64,000 nucleotides of DNA. It comes from Guyanagaster necrorhizus (lineage: Eukaryota > Basidiomycota > Agaricomycetes > Agaricales > Physalacriaceae). The translations under genes and the position numbers were made by a program. The stretch covers positions 124,001 to 188,000 of the forward strand of contig NW_025064918.1 of assembly GCF_019112545.1 (NCBI RefSeq), read 5' to 3'. Below, piece after piece: positions 1 through 12,511 of this stretch. Below the pieces are notes generated by a model. The model was not told the origin of the DNA, searched no databases, and was given only the letters and a program-made list of their open reading frames with translations. Each line of letters begins with the position of its first letter. The first letter of the stretch is position 1.

Positions 1-2880
1 GCATAGGAAAACTTTCCACGTACATAACTCTATGACGAACGCGAAAGTCAGGAACAAGGTCCGATAGGTACCGGCACCATCGAACAGCACAGGTATCCAT
101 GCAGGACTTTGATATCCAGCACACCCTTATTTGTCCTAGTCATACATCACTGCCGGCATCGGTACTACCGCCGTGCATTCCATTCACACGCTCCCTCTAA
201 ATACTCTATTACTAGCCTTTGGGGGAATGGAAATCCCGCGATCAGCTACATCCAAGGTCCCCGCCTCATCTCCCCTCGTCCGCCTTATGACAATTGACTT
301 CCTCTTCTTGCTATCCCGCCAGAGCTAAACTAGGGCGCGTAGTAACAGCCGGCGATGGACTCTTATACAATGATCGATCTGATCCACGAGGTCCCATCAT
401 CGTTCTCGTTCAGATAGTATTCGTGCCCTGGGGAATACACCTTCAAAGCACGCACACAGCGTCTCCGGTAGACGCTCTTCCCTAGTCGGTTAGCCAACCG
501 CCCCATCCTGGAATCACGGAGTGCCACATGCAACACCCCTGGACTCGGAGGCTAGATTTTCATCTCCCATTCGAACACCTGCCCCAAAATACGCAGCTCT
601 ACTCCGGACCTTACAGCTAACGCAAAGCACCACGACAGCTAAAATGTACGTCTCATGCTACATATAGGTGTGTGTACTACTCTTCTCCCGAAAGTGATCA
701 TCAATTCCCTTTCCTTCCTCCTCCGGTACCGGCTCGTTCTCCATCCTGTCAGGAACACTTCACCCGTGACCCACCTTTCCCTATGAATCAATCAACCGCT
801 TCCCAGGAAATCGGATATGCCTGATTAGCAGCTTTGTAGCTATGGAAGAACGTACATTTAGCTCAGGAATTTAGTGTATGAATAGGCGAGATTAAGGGCT
901 GGGAAAACATTATTAGATAACCTTTCATTCGGACTATTCAAGAAGCTTATACCTCGGGAAAACGAACACGGGTTGAAGGCACAGTAAACAATGACGCATA
1001 CAATGTCGGTCGATATACATAAAATGAAACCCGTTCGAGTATTACTCGGCGATAAACTGGCAAATCAGTGGAAATTTTTTCGGGCGCTGGAGGCTAGAAG
1101 AATTAAGTCTGCCTCATGTGGAACATGCAAGTGATGATGATATCCACCCCAATGATTATGACTTGAAAGTTGATGACGGCGATACCACTTTAGCTAACAG
1201 GAACAGAGTGCGATGAGAAGTTGGTGGACTACATGTGCACAACTTGGGACGAAACACCCCGCTTTACGAATCGAGTGCGCAACAGAAGATACTGATCAGC
1301 ACTCATATAGAAGCCAGAACAAAAGGAATGTGTAGACGTAATGGCTGTACGATCAATGGAAGAAATCTGACCTCGCCGTTCTCTATCCCTCCACACGAGC
1401 GTCGAGGACTAGTCGAGAAATTCTGATTCAAACTTCGCGAAATGTGGCTCCTTTCTAGAAATAAGACGTAACGGGCCTTAAGGGAGGAACATATAGCGCT
1501 TGAACCCAGCAGAGATCAAACAAAGCAGGTAACAAGAACGCGGTATAATGCAACCAGCGAACCTGATCAACTCAATGAAAAAAATACAGAAAGGAACGCT
1601 ATCCGGCCCGGTAACCCCATACCTAGAAGTATGAATAACGCGTCGATGAAAAGGGCCTTCGATTACTCCATATGTCGCAGGATCCCGCAAACAATGTTGT
1701 ATTCCTGAATCGGATAGACGGTCTTAGCAGGAGCTATCACCGTTCGACTGTTATCTAGGCCACCGCCCCGCACGGCAATCCAATCCCATCTTAAGCGGAG
1801 CCTCCAGAGTCGTCCGCGTCGAGAAACATCGCGCTTGGAGATAGAGAGTACCATCCACTGCCTCCGCCGCTGACTATTAAGGGCTCCAGATACTATGCTG
1901 TAACAGAGGCGGTCTCAGCTTTCTCGGGCATAGGGGGACTCGCTATCTCGCGCGCTAACCATTTTATCGGCCTTGGAGTGGAGCAGCGCTTGGCCACTTC
2001 CCCTCCATGAAACAAAGAATCGTACGACTACATCGACCTAGAGCTAGTAGGGAACTTATGTTAATGAAAATTCTGTTCTATGGAAGACCACGACATACTT
2101 ATCAATTAACTAGGCACGGAGAGTTTTGCTCGACGTGAGAAGGTGCGCAGCATCGCCAGAATATTACCACACTAGAATGGCGTCAGGTCCAAGTATCTAT
2201 GTCATCATTTGTTGAGAAAACGAAATGCTGCCCCATCGTTTGAGAATTTTCATCAGAATGGAGCTGGAGAGAAAGTGGCCGGATGAGGTAAGACCTAGTA
2301 AAGAGATATGAGTCATTTGTTTTTTTCGTACATTTTGAGGTACGACCAACCGCGTTCTGGCCAGTGGTTAGGTGAGTATGAAGTGAGTATGGGGGTAAAA
2401 AATTATCACGTACATTTCGCTTAGTAGACAACAGCACCGCCAATAGAGCGAGAACAAAAGCTACAGACGTCGAAGAAGTTCGATTAGCTCCTACTTGTGT
2501 GATTCGTCGGTTTTTAGGAGCTTGAATGACTCTTCAGATTCGATGCCATGCTAATGGTGTTCTATAGCCACCCTCTCAAGTCTACATCCTCTTAGAATAC
2601 ACGCTTGGTATGATTTCGCCATTCCTCGGCTGGATATATAAAAGCTGGCGATCTTACGGGCCCGGGCCACAGCTATGCGATTCAAGTTCAGTCATTATAA
2701 TGGTAGGGCCAGGACTTAGGAGGAAAAGAGCCGGTTGAATGACTCGGAGTACAACCATTTTGTTTGGTATATGGTTTTCTGCAGAGGGAAAAAGCATCAG
2801 TTTGGAATTATCTGCTATGAAAAAGGATAATTAGAAACCTTTCACGATGGTCGACCAGACTCAGAGGCAACAAGTATGCT
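1..2880. other. Unassigned left flank
   Basis: I see no gene, RNA, repeat or transposon signature here. Open frames are all under about 90 codons, overlap on both strands and show no domain. CpG is present at ordinary frequency and base use is close to even, unlike the A+T-rich, CpG-poor DNA that follows. The stretch also lacks the homopolymer runs and low-complexity tracts usual in fungal intergenic DNA. Confidence 0.5.
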
Positions 2881-2914
2881 TCGGCAGATGCCGTGTCGGC
2901 CCGACCTGGGCCGA
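2881..2914 (+). repeat. 34-bp GC-rich motif, left copy
   Basis: This 34-bp GC-rich segment matches 48900-48933 at 30 of 34 positions by eye and lies in the same orientation. It begins TCGGC and ends GGCCGA. The two copies sit close to the two edges of the CpG-depleted transposon block. Its role is unknown; it could be part of a dispersed host repeat or a terminus of an old element. Confidence 0.55.
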
Positions 2915-3014
2915 ATCAAGATTGTTCAACAAGCTCATACTCCACTGCTGCAGTGCATCGGTGTTTTAAGGGGGTCAAATCCTTTAACGGATTTGGTTCC
3001 GGATTTAGTGAGTA

Positions 3015-3552
3015 CAGTTGACTCCTTAATCCATACCTTTTGGTCACAGTTCCAACCTATGGGTTATCAGAAGTTATGGATTTTCAGAAACTGTCAAAAA
3101 AATAGGTCTCAAAAAATCAGTAAAATTCATTAAAAATATCTAAAAATACAATTATGTACTTTTGTGCATTAGATATAAATATAAACTATTTACAAGGGAA
3201 GTAATAAGTAAGACAAATAGAAACCATAGACTGACTCATCCAAACACATTTGATGATCAAATTTGCTAAGAAGAGTTTTTAGTTTGCATGCAAGTGGATC
3301 ATCAACAACATTGACATATTGACTGATAACAGATACCACCTGAAGGACCTCACAGTGAGTGGGAGAATCCTTGACAGATACATTATCATCAATGTCATCA
3401 TTTTTATCATTGATAAGGGCTTCTTCTTGAGCTTTTCTTGCTTTCAGTATGGCCTGGCAAATTGATTTATCAGTAGTCTCATCCATTAGCCTTAACTCCT
3501 CTGTTGGGTTAAAAGGCATTTCAATGTCCATCCTATTGCTTCTCTGTATTAT
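3015..3552 (-). mobile_element. Pogo-type DNA transposon remnant (terminus plus transposase 3' part)
   Basis: The segment starts right after a TA dinucleotide (3013-3014) with a CAGTTGACTCC terminus, which fits a pogo/Fot1-type inverted repeat at a TA target. A minus-strand frame at 3190-3531 reads like the acidic C-terminus of fungal pogo/Tigger transposases. At 3553 a second-family LTR interrupts the element, so the catalytic part and the other terminus are not here and I did not find them in the window. The class call is from recognition of the terminus and C-terminal style, not a search. Confidence 0.5.
3190..3531 (-). pseudogene. Pogo/Tigger-like transposase, C-terminal fragment
   Basis: An open frame of 113 codons on the minus strand, with no start context of its own. 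It contains an acidic run (DDIDDN, near residue 45) and then a segment reading QYVNVVDDPLACKLKTLLSKFDH. I recognise this pattern of a dimerisation-like tail (PLARKLE..L..F.RQ) from the C-termini of DDE transposases of pogo type in basidiomycetes. The DDE catalytic core and DNA-binding domain are missing upstream because the reading frame is cut at 3553 by an LTR insertion. It cannot be functional. An unrelated host gene fragment is the alternative. Confidence 0.45.
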
Positions 3553-3603
3553 TTGTTATAATTTTAGCCTCTAATCATGATCTGCTGATATTTGGTAAGC
3601 CAA
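3553..3603 (+). repeat. Second-family LTR, 5' piece (split by element A)
   Basis: The first 51 bp of an LTR beginning TGTTATAATTTTAG. The same start is seen at the solo LTR at 5371 and, inverted, at 14717. The LTR is interrupted by element A and resumes at 11655. No polypurine tract precedes it, so it is probably a 5' LTR. Confidence 0.6.
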
Positions 3604-4063
3604 TGTTATGACTTTTTGCTTATCTTATCTCATTTTGATCTTATCTCATCTTATCTTACCTTAGACTGATTACTTCATGATATCTAATCACAGACCAGTA
3701 ACCACAACTATATCAGATGACTTGTACCATTATGCTATAGCTTGTGACAAATGCTTTGACAACAGACAATACCTATTGTTTCATGCATGCATTGCATGCT
3801 CTTTAGTTCCAGCACACAGACCATCATAATAAGTAGGCTTATATTTATCTTATTTAAAAAACATATATAAGTAGCATAGCTCTCACTGTAGTAGACTTAG
3901 CTTTGAGCTAAAGTTTATTCATATCACTTCACCTCTTGAGTCTAACTTGCGATGGCCTTGATCATACAATTTGAGCACACAAGAGAATTCCAGCATGACT
4001 GTACAACTCTGATACAGCACTAGTCTATTATATGTTTGGATTATATGTCAAGCAGGTCTAACA
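3604..4063 (+). repeat. 5' LTR of element A
   Basis: A 460-bp LTR running from TGTTATGACT to GGTCTAACA. A TATA box (TATATAA, 3864-3870) lies 35 bp before the box AGCTTTGAGCTAA (3899-3911), the predicted transcript start. That box is nearly complementary to the primer-binding site at 4064. Confidence 0.88.
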
Positions 4064-4077
4064 ATTAGCTTGAAGCT
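4064..4077 (+). other. Primer-binding site of element A, self-complementary type
   Basis: ATTAGCTTGAAGCT directly abuts the 5' LTR. It is not the TGG... complement of a tRNA 3' end. Its reverse complement matches the predicted transcript 5' end at 3899-3911, apart from the two bases of one decayed CpG. This fits Tf1/sushi-type self-priming. Confidence 0.7.
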
Positions 4078-4124
4078 GCAATCTTCCCTTTCCTTATGCT
4101 GGCCAGACCAGCAAAAGAAACCAA

Positions 4125-7100
4125 ATGCAATCCATCCCCAACATCACCACCAACTTTTTCAAGCTCCTGAGTGCCATTATTGGCACTTTGCTCAGACTTT
4201 TCATTCTCTTCTGTATTTGCAAAGAAAACCAGTTCATTACCAGCTGGATTATCTGATACTATTCTTATCTTACCAATCTCCACTGAATCTGCCAAAATGT
4301 CTCTCCTGCTCTCCCCTTCTATGACCTCCCAGCTGATCTCTTCCACATCCCTAAAGAACAGAACTATGGACCTATACTCTAAGATGTCTCCAGAAACCAC
4401 CCTCTAGAAGCTCCTGTAATAGTACAAGAGCAATCAGAGGTCATGTCCTGAGCTGTAAGCCTTAAGTACCCATCTGGACTGCCAAGGCAAAACCACTACA
4501 CTTGAGAGCAATGAAGAGACCACTTCAATCAAATCATGCTAGACCTTCCTGATGTCCTGTCTGGTCTCATCAATGACCTTCTGGCCAACTTCTGGCACAC
4601 TCTGACTTTCTCTAACTCTTCCACTGCTCCTCTTGAACCTGATATCAGAGTCCAGGTGAGAGACTCCATCAACACAGAAGACTGAGCCACTGCTGATGCT
4701 GCCCATTCCAGTTATGTTACCACCTCTGAAACTCTGAAACCCTCATGCATGGACTCTCCCAACACTCTCTTTAGCAAGAGGAATGAGGAAGCTGGCCTCA
4801 CTGCAGCCCCAGTTCCCCCTCTCTCTGAACCCATGCATCTGAAAACTCCTGTCTCCTCAGAGACACTGAGTTTGTTCACACTCTCTGCTGATATTGTCAC
4901 TGAGTAGAGGCAGCAGTAAGGAATGATGAGCTCTAACAGAGGAGCTAAGATAGAATTGCTAAGCTTTTAGTATGAAGACCTCAATTTTCCAATAGATCTC
5001 AATGATTCCAACAGCCAGGGCAATTCCCCAGTGACAATAAGAGTGAGAGAGGAAGCACCAATAGCAGCTCCCTCTCTATCCAAATTATTCACAACCCTTG
5101 AGGAAGAGATAGACAAGATGTTAGCAGGAGAAGAACCGACAGGAGAAGAAGTTTGGGCAAAAGTCCAGACCATCCTAAATGAAGAATTTAAACATAGGTA
5201 TTTGAAGTGAGTACAGAATATCACAGCAGACATAGCTCAGAGGATGACTTCTCTGGGCAAGAAATATATAGTTGCTGATTATACCAAAAAAGTGACATTT
5301 TATAGTATTGCATGACTAAACAGGCTATCTACCTGTTCAATATGACATACCTCTAGAATCAGTGAGCCAATATCATGATTTTCCTCCCTAAATCATGATC
5401 TGCCAATGCTTAACATGATAACACCATGGTTACACCTTATTCATCAATGCACAATAAGATGACAAAGAACAATGGGGTAACCATTGCTGTTCCACATCCT
5501 GAACACAATAAGAACTGTGGCATATAGGAAACTCACCATAGTGATGGTATAGCAGAGTGACAATAATAAACAAAAGCAAGGGCACAGTTATTGTTATCTC
5601 AGACAATGAGCAAAGGGCATGAAAAGCAGACAATAGTCACCTGTAGAGCATAGGGTTCTTTAGACAGTATATAAGGCAGTAGTATACACTGATGTACCCC
5701 AGTCTTGAGCTAAGGTTTAATACACCTGCTAAACTCTCTGACTATCTGGTGTGAATACTCTTGCCACAACAGCAGACTATATTTACCAGCTACAACCCTT
5801 TATCCCTATCCACAAAATCCTTATTGCCTATCTCATCATCCTCACTATACTTTTATATCAAAACCAGACTCAGACTCAGCATCTAAAATCAGACTCTGGT
5901 GGAAGTGGTGCTAGAGATTTGTGAGTGTTAGTGGAAGCCTAACAGCCAAGCTGCCATCTTATTGGTCTCACTTTGAACTCCAACTGATGCTGAACATGCT
6001 GCCTATCTCATCAAAATGTGCCACCTATATAGCACTCTTAGTCTGATCAGTATTACACTCATTATTCTTCTGGCCACAGTTAGCAACTTCTCCATGATAT
6101 ATCTGGCTGAAAAGCTGAGGAAGCTGACTTCTAGCTGCTCAGCCTCCTGCTAACAAGGCTAAGAGCAATAACCCTAAGCCAAAAGAAGAAGATGACAATC
6201 CTGAGGTCAGCAAATTTGAAATCAGAAATAGGTTTATAAAGAAGAAGAAAGGAAAGGAGAGAGCCAAGAGAAGTCCAGTCACTGATGACTACTCTCTTTA
6301 TTTGCTGCCTCCCTCTCATCTCCTGCCTGGCAACCTGCCCCATTCAATGACTACCCTAATCTGATGTCTCTCCTCTCTGCAGAGGCTCCATTCATTCAAT
6401 GCAAATCTGAGCTGATGAGAAAACCCTGTCTCTTCAAAGAGGCATCCAATGATATTGACTGCTTCATCATAGACTGTGAAATGTACTTCAAAGTATATGC
6501 TACATACCTAATTGCTGATGTCTACCACATCACCTTTGCCATGTCTTATTTTGAGGACAAGGCAAAGGAATGGTAGATGATGAACCTCATGGAACTCTAT
6601 TCAATTACCAGAAGACACCATCAACTGCCATTCTGAGACATCTTCAAGCAGGATGTCTGCACAAAGTTCACTGATCCAGCTATTCAAGATATACACAAAG
6701 CAAAAATGTATGACCTCAGAATGGCTGATAAGACCATCAGCAAATATTTTAATAAGCTAGAGCAATTGGCATGCCTCACTGATCTATGACAAGATGTCAG
6801 TGAGAATGGGCATCTGGTAGCTGCACTCAAGATTGGCATATCTCAGTCATACACAAAGATGATCTCTGACATTGCCATCAATATTCCAAAGGGCTATAGT
6901 GTCTGGAAGGAGCATATTACCATCATGAATTGTGAATGCTAGCACTAGAAGGTGGTCAACATGATGAACACAAGCCATGACAAAAAGACAAACAGCAACC
7001 ACCCACAGAAGTCTGGTCAGAGTGCCAAACTATCAGGCAGTCAGACAACAACAGCCAAGAAGAGGAAAAGAATGGGTGTCACATATACTGGACAGGAGAA

Positions 7101-7194
7101 GCCTATGGACATCAACTGGATGAAGAAAGAAGGAAAGTGCTTCAACTGCAGGAAGAAGGGTCATATCTTGAAGAACTCCCTGAAGAAGGAATAA
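4125..7194 (+). pseudogene. Element A gag: N-terminal hydrophobic segment, capsid, zinc knuckle
   Basis: The reading frame starts at ATG 4125 in the context GAAACCAAATG, shared by elements B and C. After about 9 residues comes a hydrophobic stretch, FFKLLSAIIGTLLRLFILFC, probably a membrane or amphipathic helix, then a Ser/Thr/Pro-rich region with many stops. A solo LTR (5371-5944) interrupts it. Capsid-like sequence appears at about 6364-6960 (FKEASNDIDCFIIDCEMYF). The zinc knuckle is at about 7138-7180 and reads CFNCRKKGHILKNS, with the last cysteine lost. Gag would form the particle and bind RNA. The frame is broken throughout and cannot make protein. Confidence 0.75.
5371..5944 (+). repeat. 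Solo LTR of the second family
   Basis: A 574-bp LTR from TATCATGATTTT (decayed TGTTATGATTTT) to AAGCCTAACA. It is flanked by a perfect 5-bp TSD, GCCAA (5366-5370 and 5945-5949). A TATATAAG box at 5668 lies 33 bp before AGTCTTGAGCTAA (5701-5713), the family's predicted transcript start. There is no internal sequence, so it is probably a product of LTR-LTR recombination. It lies inside the gag region of element A. Confidence 0.8.
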
Positions 7195-7539
7195 ACTTAT
7201 AAGGAGATATGAGACAGATCAAGGAGCTGCAGAAAAAAGCAGATAATATGGAAGAAAATGGCAAGGATACAAAAATTGAGAAGGTAAAAGACAAGGCTGA
7301 AAAGTGAGTGATTCCACTTATTCAGCCCATGGACTTAATGATGTGTTATTGGTAGTTGCTGGTCAGACTTATGATACTTCTGTAGGTATACAATATTTAC
7401 AAGTCCATTCAAATATACTCAGTTCCACCTCAGTACCAAGATCACCAAAAGAATTGCATGACATAAAAACTCAATCACCTCTGGGCTGAATAAGAGGAGA
7501 GACCCCCCTAGTCCCTCAACTGAATAGTTAAAACTATTC

Positions 7540-10500
7540 AGTATTGAGTGGACTTAGTATGCAATCTGAGAGGCCAGAATCAAAGAAGAGGCTAAGGCTG
7601 TACTCAAGGATTGGGTATACAAGGCATGGGCAGAGGAAGTAATAGATGAGATGGTAGAAGAGATGCAAAAGACAGAACAAAATAGGGCATTAGAATGGCT
7701 TGACAAGCTCCACCAACCCTGATGATATATTTATTGGCAACAAACAAGAAGATAAGACTTGTTCACTAAGGTACAGGTCAAAATGGTGGAAACCCAAGCT
7801 GTTTACACTATCACCACCCTGATTGACAGTAGCTCTACCAGAAGCTCTATTAATCATGACTTCATCACCAAAAATTGTCTCTCTATCAGAGTCACCACTG
7901 TCTCCATCCCCATAAATAATGCTGATAGCACTAAAAATCAAGTCAGTTTTATCACTGAGTTTATCAAACTTCATCTAGTTATTGGAGACCATGTTGAGCA
8001 TATTAATCTCACAGTCACTGACCTAGAAACCAAGAAAATCTTCCTAGAGTATGACTGGCTAATCAGGCACAATTCACTGATTAATTAGAAGACCAGATGA
8101 ATAACCTTTATACAGTGTCATTGCCACAAAACCCCTTTCATTTTACCATACAAAGATCCAAAAGACTTATAGGATGAAGTAATGGAGGAGGAAGAAACTA
8201 TACTTACTATAGACATCAAATAGGCAATACAAATCCAGGCTCTGCATCATATCAATGACTTGGCCATGAAGGCCAATGCCAAAAAGAAGGAAAAGAAGTT
8301 TGAAGAGATAGTGCCAGAGTGGATGTGAGACTTTAAGAACCTCTTTGCCAAGGAGAACTTCAATGAGCTCTCTCTGCCAAAGCTATGGGACCATACTATC
8401 AAGCTCATTCCAAATGTGAATGCTAATCTGGATTGCAAAGTCTATCTACTCAATCAGCATGAACAGAAAAAGCTTAACAAATTTCTGGATAAAAATCTGA
8501 TGGGTGGGCAGATTTGACTCTCTAAGTTGCCTATAGTATCACTATTTTTTTTTGTTAAAAAGAAGGATGGCAAATTGCATCCCATATGAGACTACAGAAA
8601 ACTCAACAAGATGACTATTAAAAATTGATATCTGCTGCCTCTCATCTCTAAGCTCATGGACAAATTGTGAGAGGCAAAATTCTATTCAAAACTTAATATC
8701 CAGTGGGGATATAATAATGTCCACATCAAAGAAGAGGATGAATGAAAGGTTGCATTCTGAACCAATCAAGAATTACTTGAATCTACAGTAATGTTCTTCA
8801 GCCTCACCAATTCCCCCACTATCTTTCAGTGAATGATGAATGATATATTCAAAGACCTCATTGCTATGGGAAGGTTACTATCTATCTTGACAACATCCTC
8901 ATCATGTCTGATAACTGTGAGAAACATCAGTGTCTAGTCCAGCAAGTGCTGACAATCATGCAAAAGCACAAGCTGTTTTTCAAAGCTGAAAAATATAAGT
9001 TTGAGGTATTTGAGATAGAGTATCTAGGAGTAATCATCAGCAATGGAAGCATCAGGATGAATCCTGTTAAGGTTCAAGGGGTTATAGAGTGGTTCATGTC
9101 CATGAAGAAAAAGGAACTACAGTCATTCCTTGGGTTCACAAACTTTTACCAGTGATTCATTAGAGACTACAGCAAAATTGTCTGACTAATGACCCAGCTT
9201 ACTGGAAATACACCATGGACCTGGAGTCTTGCTTGGTATGAGGCCTTTAACTGATTGAAATAGCAATTAGCAGAGGATGTTATCCTAGCCATTCTAATCA
9301 GTCATGAAAGGTTTCATATTGAAGCTAACTCTAGCAAAGAGGCCATAGGCATTGTTCTCTCTCAGGAGCAAGAAGGGAAATGGCAACCAGTCACTTTTCT
9401 ATTGAAAGCCCTCACTGTGACCAAACAGAACTATGAAATCTATGACAAGAAGCTGCTGGCCATCATATTAGCACTCTCAGGGTGGAGACATTACCACATG
9501 GGCATCACCCAATGGTTTGAGATCTGGATGGACCACTGCAATCTCTAGTACTTCTATCTCTCACAGAAGTTAAACTGCCAACAAGCCAGATGGGTCACAG
9601 AGCTAGTGGAATATGACTTTCTGCTGCAGCACAAGACTGGTTGGCCAACAAAAAGGCTGACCTCCTTGGCTGATGTGCAGATTATAACCAGGGGAAGAAT
9701 GACAATGGAAAGATAATGATTCTGAAGTCAGAACACTTCTGGGCAATGATCATGCCAATAGAGGAGAAGACAGATGAGTGTATCAAAAGCACCACCAGAT
9801 GAACTGAGTCATAAGATCAGAAGATAGCCTCTTTGATTAACCATAGTTGGAGAATGCCATAGTTGGAGAATGACAAAGGATAGAGACCTCATATTCTATG
9901 ATAGGCACATCTATATACTGTGGGACCATACTCTTTATGGTGAAATCATTGCTTGCTTGTATGACTATATCACCACTGGTCATTCTGAAATCACCAAGAC
10001 AGTGGAGCTAGTACTGCATGAGTACTGATGGCCTAAACTCAGAAGTGACATTGAGAAATACATCAAGGCATGTGAAACCTGTTAGCACATCAAGTTGAGC
10101 ATGCAGCTAAGGGCTGCTCTATTACACCCTAATGAGATACCAAAGGCCTCTTGGACACACATCTCAGTCAACATGATAACTGGACTCTCAGAATGTCACA
10201 GTTTCAATGTGATCATTGTTATCATGGACTGCTTCTCTAAGGTGATTATTCTAGTAGCCTCTTTAACAGAGCTGTCATCAGAAGAATGAGCCAAAATCCT
10301 ATATGATGAGATATATGCTAAGTATAGCATGCCTCAAGTTGTCATCTCTGACTATGGACCACAGTTTGTCTCTAAGTTTATGATAGACTTATACTATCTT
10401 CTTCAGATCAAAAGCAATATCTCAATGGTCTATCACCCTCAAACTAATAGGCAAACAGAGTATGTTAATAAAGAAATCAAGAAATATTTGCAGATGTTCA

Positions 10501-11160
10501 TTAACCACCAACAAGATGACTGAGTGAAGTGGTTGGCTCTAGCAGCCTTTCAGCATAATAACCACATCCATTTTGCAACAGGCAAAACTCTATTCTTTAT
10601 CAACTATGGGCAGCCAGCATTCAATACCTTTGCTGCCTGAATAATACAGATCTGCAAAGAAATGCAATCAGTCCTCAAGAAAGCACAATATGACAAACAT
10701 AAGAACCCAGCCTGCTTATACAATGTTGGTGATAAAGTCTGGTTAGACATCACCAATTTTCACCTTCTCTGATCCAAGCACAAATTAGCCAACAAATGCA
10801 CTGGTCTCTTTTCTATAGTCACTAAAATAGGCCTGTCTGTCTATAAACTGACACTCCTTGTTGGATAGAAAATTCACTCAGTCTTTAATGAAACTCTCCT
10901 CTCCCAAGAGCAACTCTCTCTCTCAGACTCTGACCTTGTTGATAGTGAGGAATTCTATGAAATTGAAACTATTCTCAACTCCTGTCTATGCAAAGTCTGT
11001 GGACACTGTGGCATGGGTGTCTCAACAATGACTGACTACTTAGTCAAGTGGAAGGGCTATGGGCCAAAGTTGAATCAATGGATCAATGAAAAGCATATGA
11101 CTATGAATGATGCTACAGCTATATACCACAACCACCAGAGAGGCTCTATATATTAACATT
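7540..11160 (+). pseudogene. Element A pol: protease, RT, RNase H, integrase, chromodomain
   Basis: The order of decayed domains is protease at 7759-8088 (active-site region reads LIDSSSTRSSIN and the conserved FLEYDWLIRHN follows), reverse transcriptase at about 8440-9160, RNase H at about 9300-9640, integrase at about 9950-10650 and chromodomain at about 10940-11110 (DYLVKWKGYGPKLNQWI). The RT active site reads YLDN instead of YLDD. The integrase keeps VVISDYGPQF with its catalytic Asp, but HISVNMIT carries Asn where Asp is expected. Stops such as TGA, TAG and TAA occur every few dozen codons. The chromodomain would have directed integration to heterochromatin. Family assignment is firm; function is lost. 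Confidence 0.85.
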
Positions 11161-11195
11161 CAGCCATTGAAATGATGATCTTAATGGGAGAGTAA

Positions 11196-11649
11196 TATTA
11201 TAACTTTTTTCTTATTTTTTCCTATTTTATCTTTTCTTATCTTATCTCAGACTGATTACTTCATGATATCTAATTGCAGGCTGATAACCACAACTATGCT
11301 AGATGACTTGTACTATTGTGCTATGGCTTATGACAAACATCTTGACAATAGACAATACCTATTGTTTTATGCATGCATTGCATGCTCTTTAGTTTCAGCA
11401 CATAGACCATCATAATAAATAGGCCTATATTTATCTTATTCAAAAAACATATATAAGTAGTATAGCTCTCACTATAGTAGACTCAGCTTTGAGCTAAAGT
11501 TTATTTATACCACTTCATCTCTCAAGCCTAACTTGCAACAGTCTTGATCACACAATTCAAGCACACAAGAGGATTCTAGCATAACTGTATGAACCTAATA
11601 CAGCACTAGTCTATTATGTGTTTGGATCACATGTTGAGCAGGTCTAACA
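11196..11649 (+). repeat. 3' LTR of element A
   Basis: A 454-bp LTR whose first bases are decayed (TATTATAACTT for TGTTATGACT). It ends GGTCTAACA. A purine-rich tract (AATGGGAGAGTAA) precedes it, as expected for a plus-strand primer. Confidence 0.85.
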
Positions 11650-11654
11650 GCCAT

Positions 11655-12239
11655 TGCTTAGGAAATTTGGATGATCTCCAATGAATTCAGCCTCAGCCAT
11701 GGAGAAACATTGATAAAGCCATGCAAAACCATGAATAATACATGTATGATGACACTATACTGCATCTTACCTATCATCACATGATAAATAGCCAACATCA
11801 GTATGCTGACTGCATGAAATGACTGTGCAATAGTATAATCTTAGCTAGGACAACCACAGCTTGCATAGTACTTGCTATAGCAATGGTATTGTGGGCAGAC
11901 AATAGCAAGCTCATAAGGCATAGAGAGTATTATCATTAGACAATGAGTAGTAGGCATGATGATAAGACAATAGTTATCTGTAGGACAAAGACATATCTCT
12001 GCAGTATTTAAGACAATAGTTGTAATGATGTACTTCAGTCTTAAGCTAAGGTTAATTCATACTGATCAAACTCTTAGGCTCTTAATATAGCTACTGCCTC
12101 AGTTCTTATGCTGGCAACTGTAGTTTATTGATCTCTCTATTTTATTTCTCTTATCATGATTATATATCTTATTATCTTTCTGTTAGATCTTAGCAGTTGC
12201 AGTACAAAGTATTTGTGATTGTTTAGTCACTATCTGACA
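11655..12239 (+). repeat. Second-family LTR, remainder
   Basis: This continues the LTR begun at 3553, after element A and its TSD (11650-11654). It resembles the solo LTR at 5371-5944 along its length. A decayed TATTTAAG box precedes AGTCTTAAGCTAA at about 12042. It ends CTATCTGACA, followed directly by a primer-binding-site-like sequence. Confidence 0.65.
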
Positions 12240-12253
12240 TTTAGCTTGAGACT
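12240..12253 (+). other. Primer-binding site of the second LTR family
   Basis: TTTAGCTTGAGACT follows the LTR end. Its reverse complement resembles the AGTCTTAAGCTAA box inside the same LTR, the predicted transcript start, again allowing for a decayed CpG. This suggests self-priming in a second family and marks the LTR as a 5' LTR. No clear gag or pol follows. Confidence 0.5.
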
Positions 12254-12511
12254 TCTTATGCTCTAGTCTGAAAGCCCTTGCCTTAAAACAATTTTCATGA
12301 ATTTATTGACACAACCCTATTGTAACCTCATTTTCAGACTTGTGCCTCACAGTCACAGTTTTTAAATTCATTATATACAATGTTGTATGGATTTCATATA
12401 AAATCAGATAATAAAAAAGAGAGATGGAGAAGTGGAACACTCAGCAGTGAGTGGCCACCATTTGTGACACCTTATAAGCAGTCTCATTCAAGCTGAGTCA
12501 GGAGAAGATCA

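Larger units (their letters stand above)
3604..11649 (+). mobile_element. Ty3/gypsy chromodomain retrotransposon A (decayed)
   Basis: A full-length but dead LTR retrotransposon on the plus strand. The 5' LTR (3604-4063) and 3' LTR (11196-11649) flank gag, protease, reverse transcriptase, RNase H, integrase and chromodomain remnants in the Ty3/chromovirus order. The flanks are GCCAA before and GCCAT after, a 5-bp TSD with one mismatch. It inserted into a second-family LTR, and a solo LTR (5371-5944) later inserted into its gag region. Every coding region has many stops and CpG is nearly absent, which points to an old, heavily mutated copy. Confidence 0.9.

Noticed and set aside
2876..3133. An 85-codon frame covering the left GC-rich motif
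   Set aside because: It runs into the transposon terminus at 3015 and has no domain; the similarity with 48894 onward is limited to the 34-bp motif.
5402..5406. GCCAA at 5402 as the left target duplication of the solo LTR
   Set aside because: The LTR start shared with copies at 3553 and 14717 is at 5371, where another GCCAA (5366-5370) directly abuts it.
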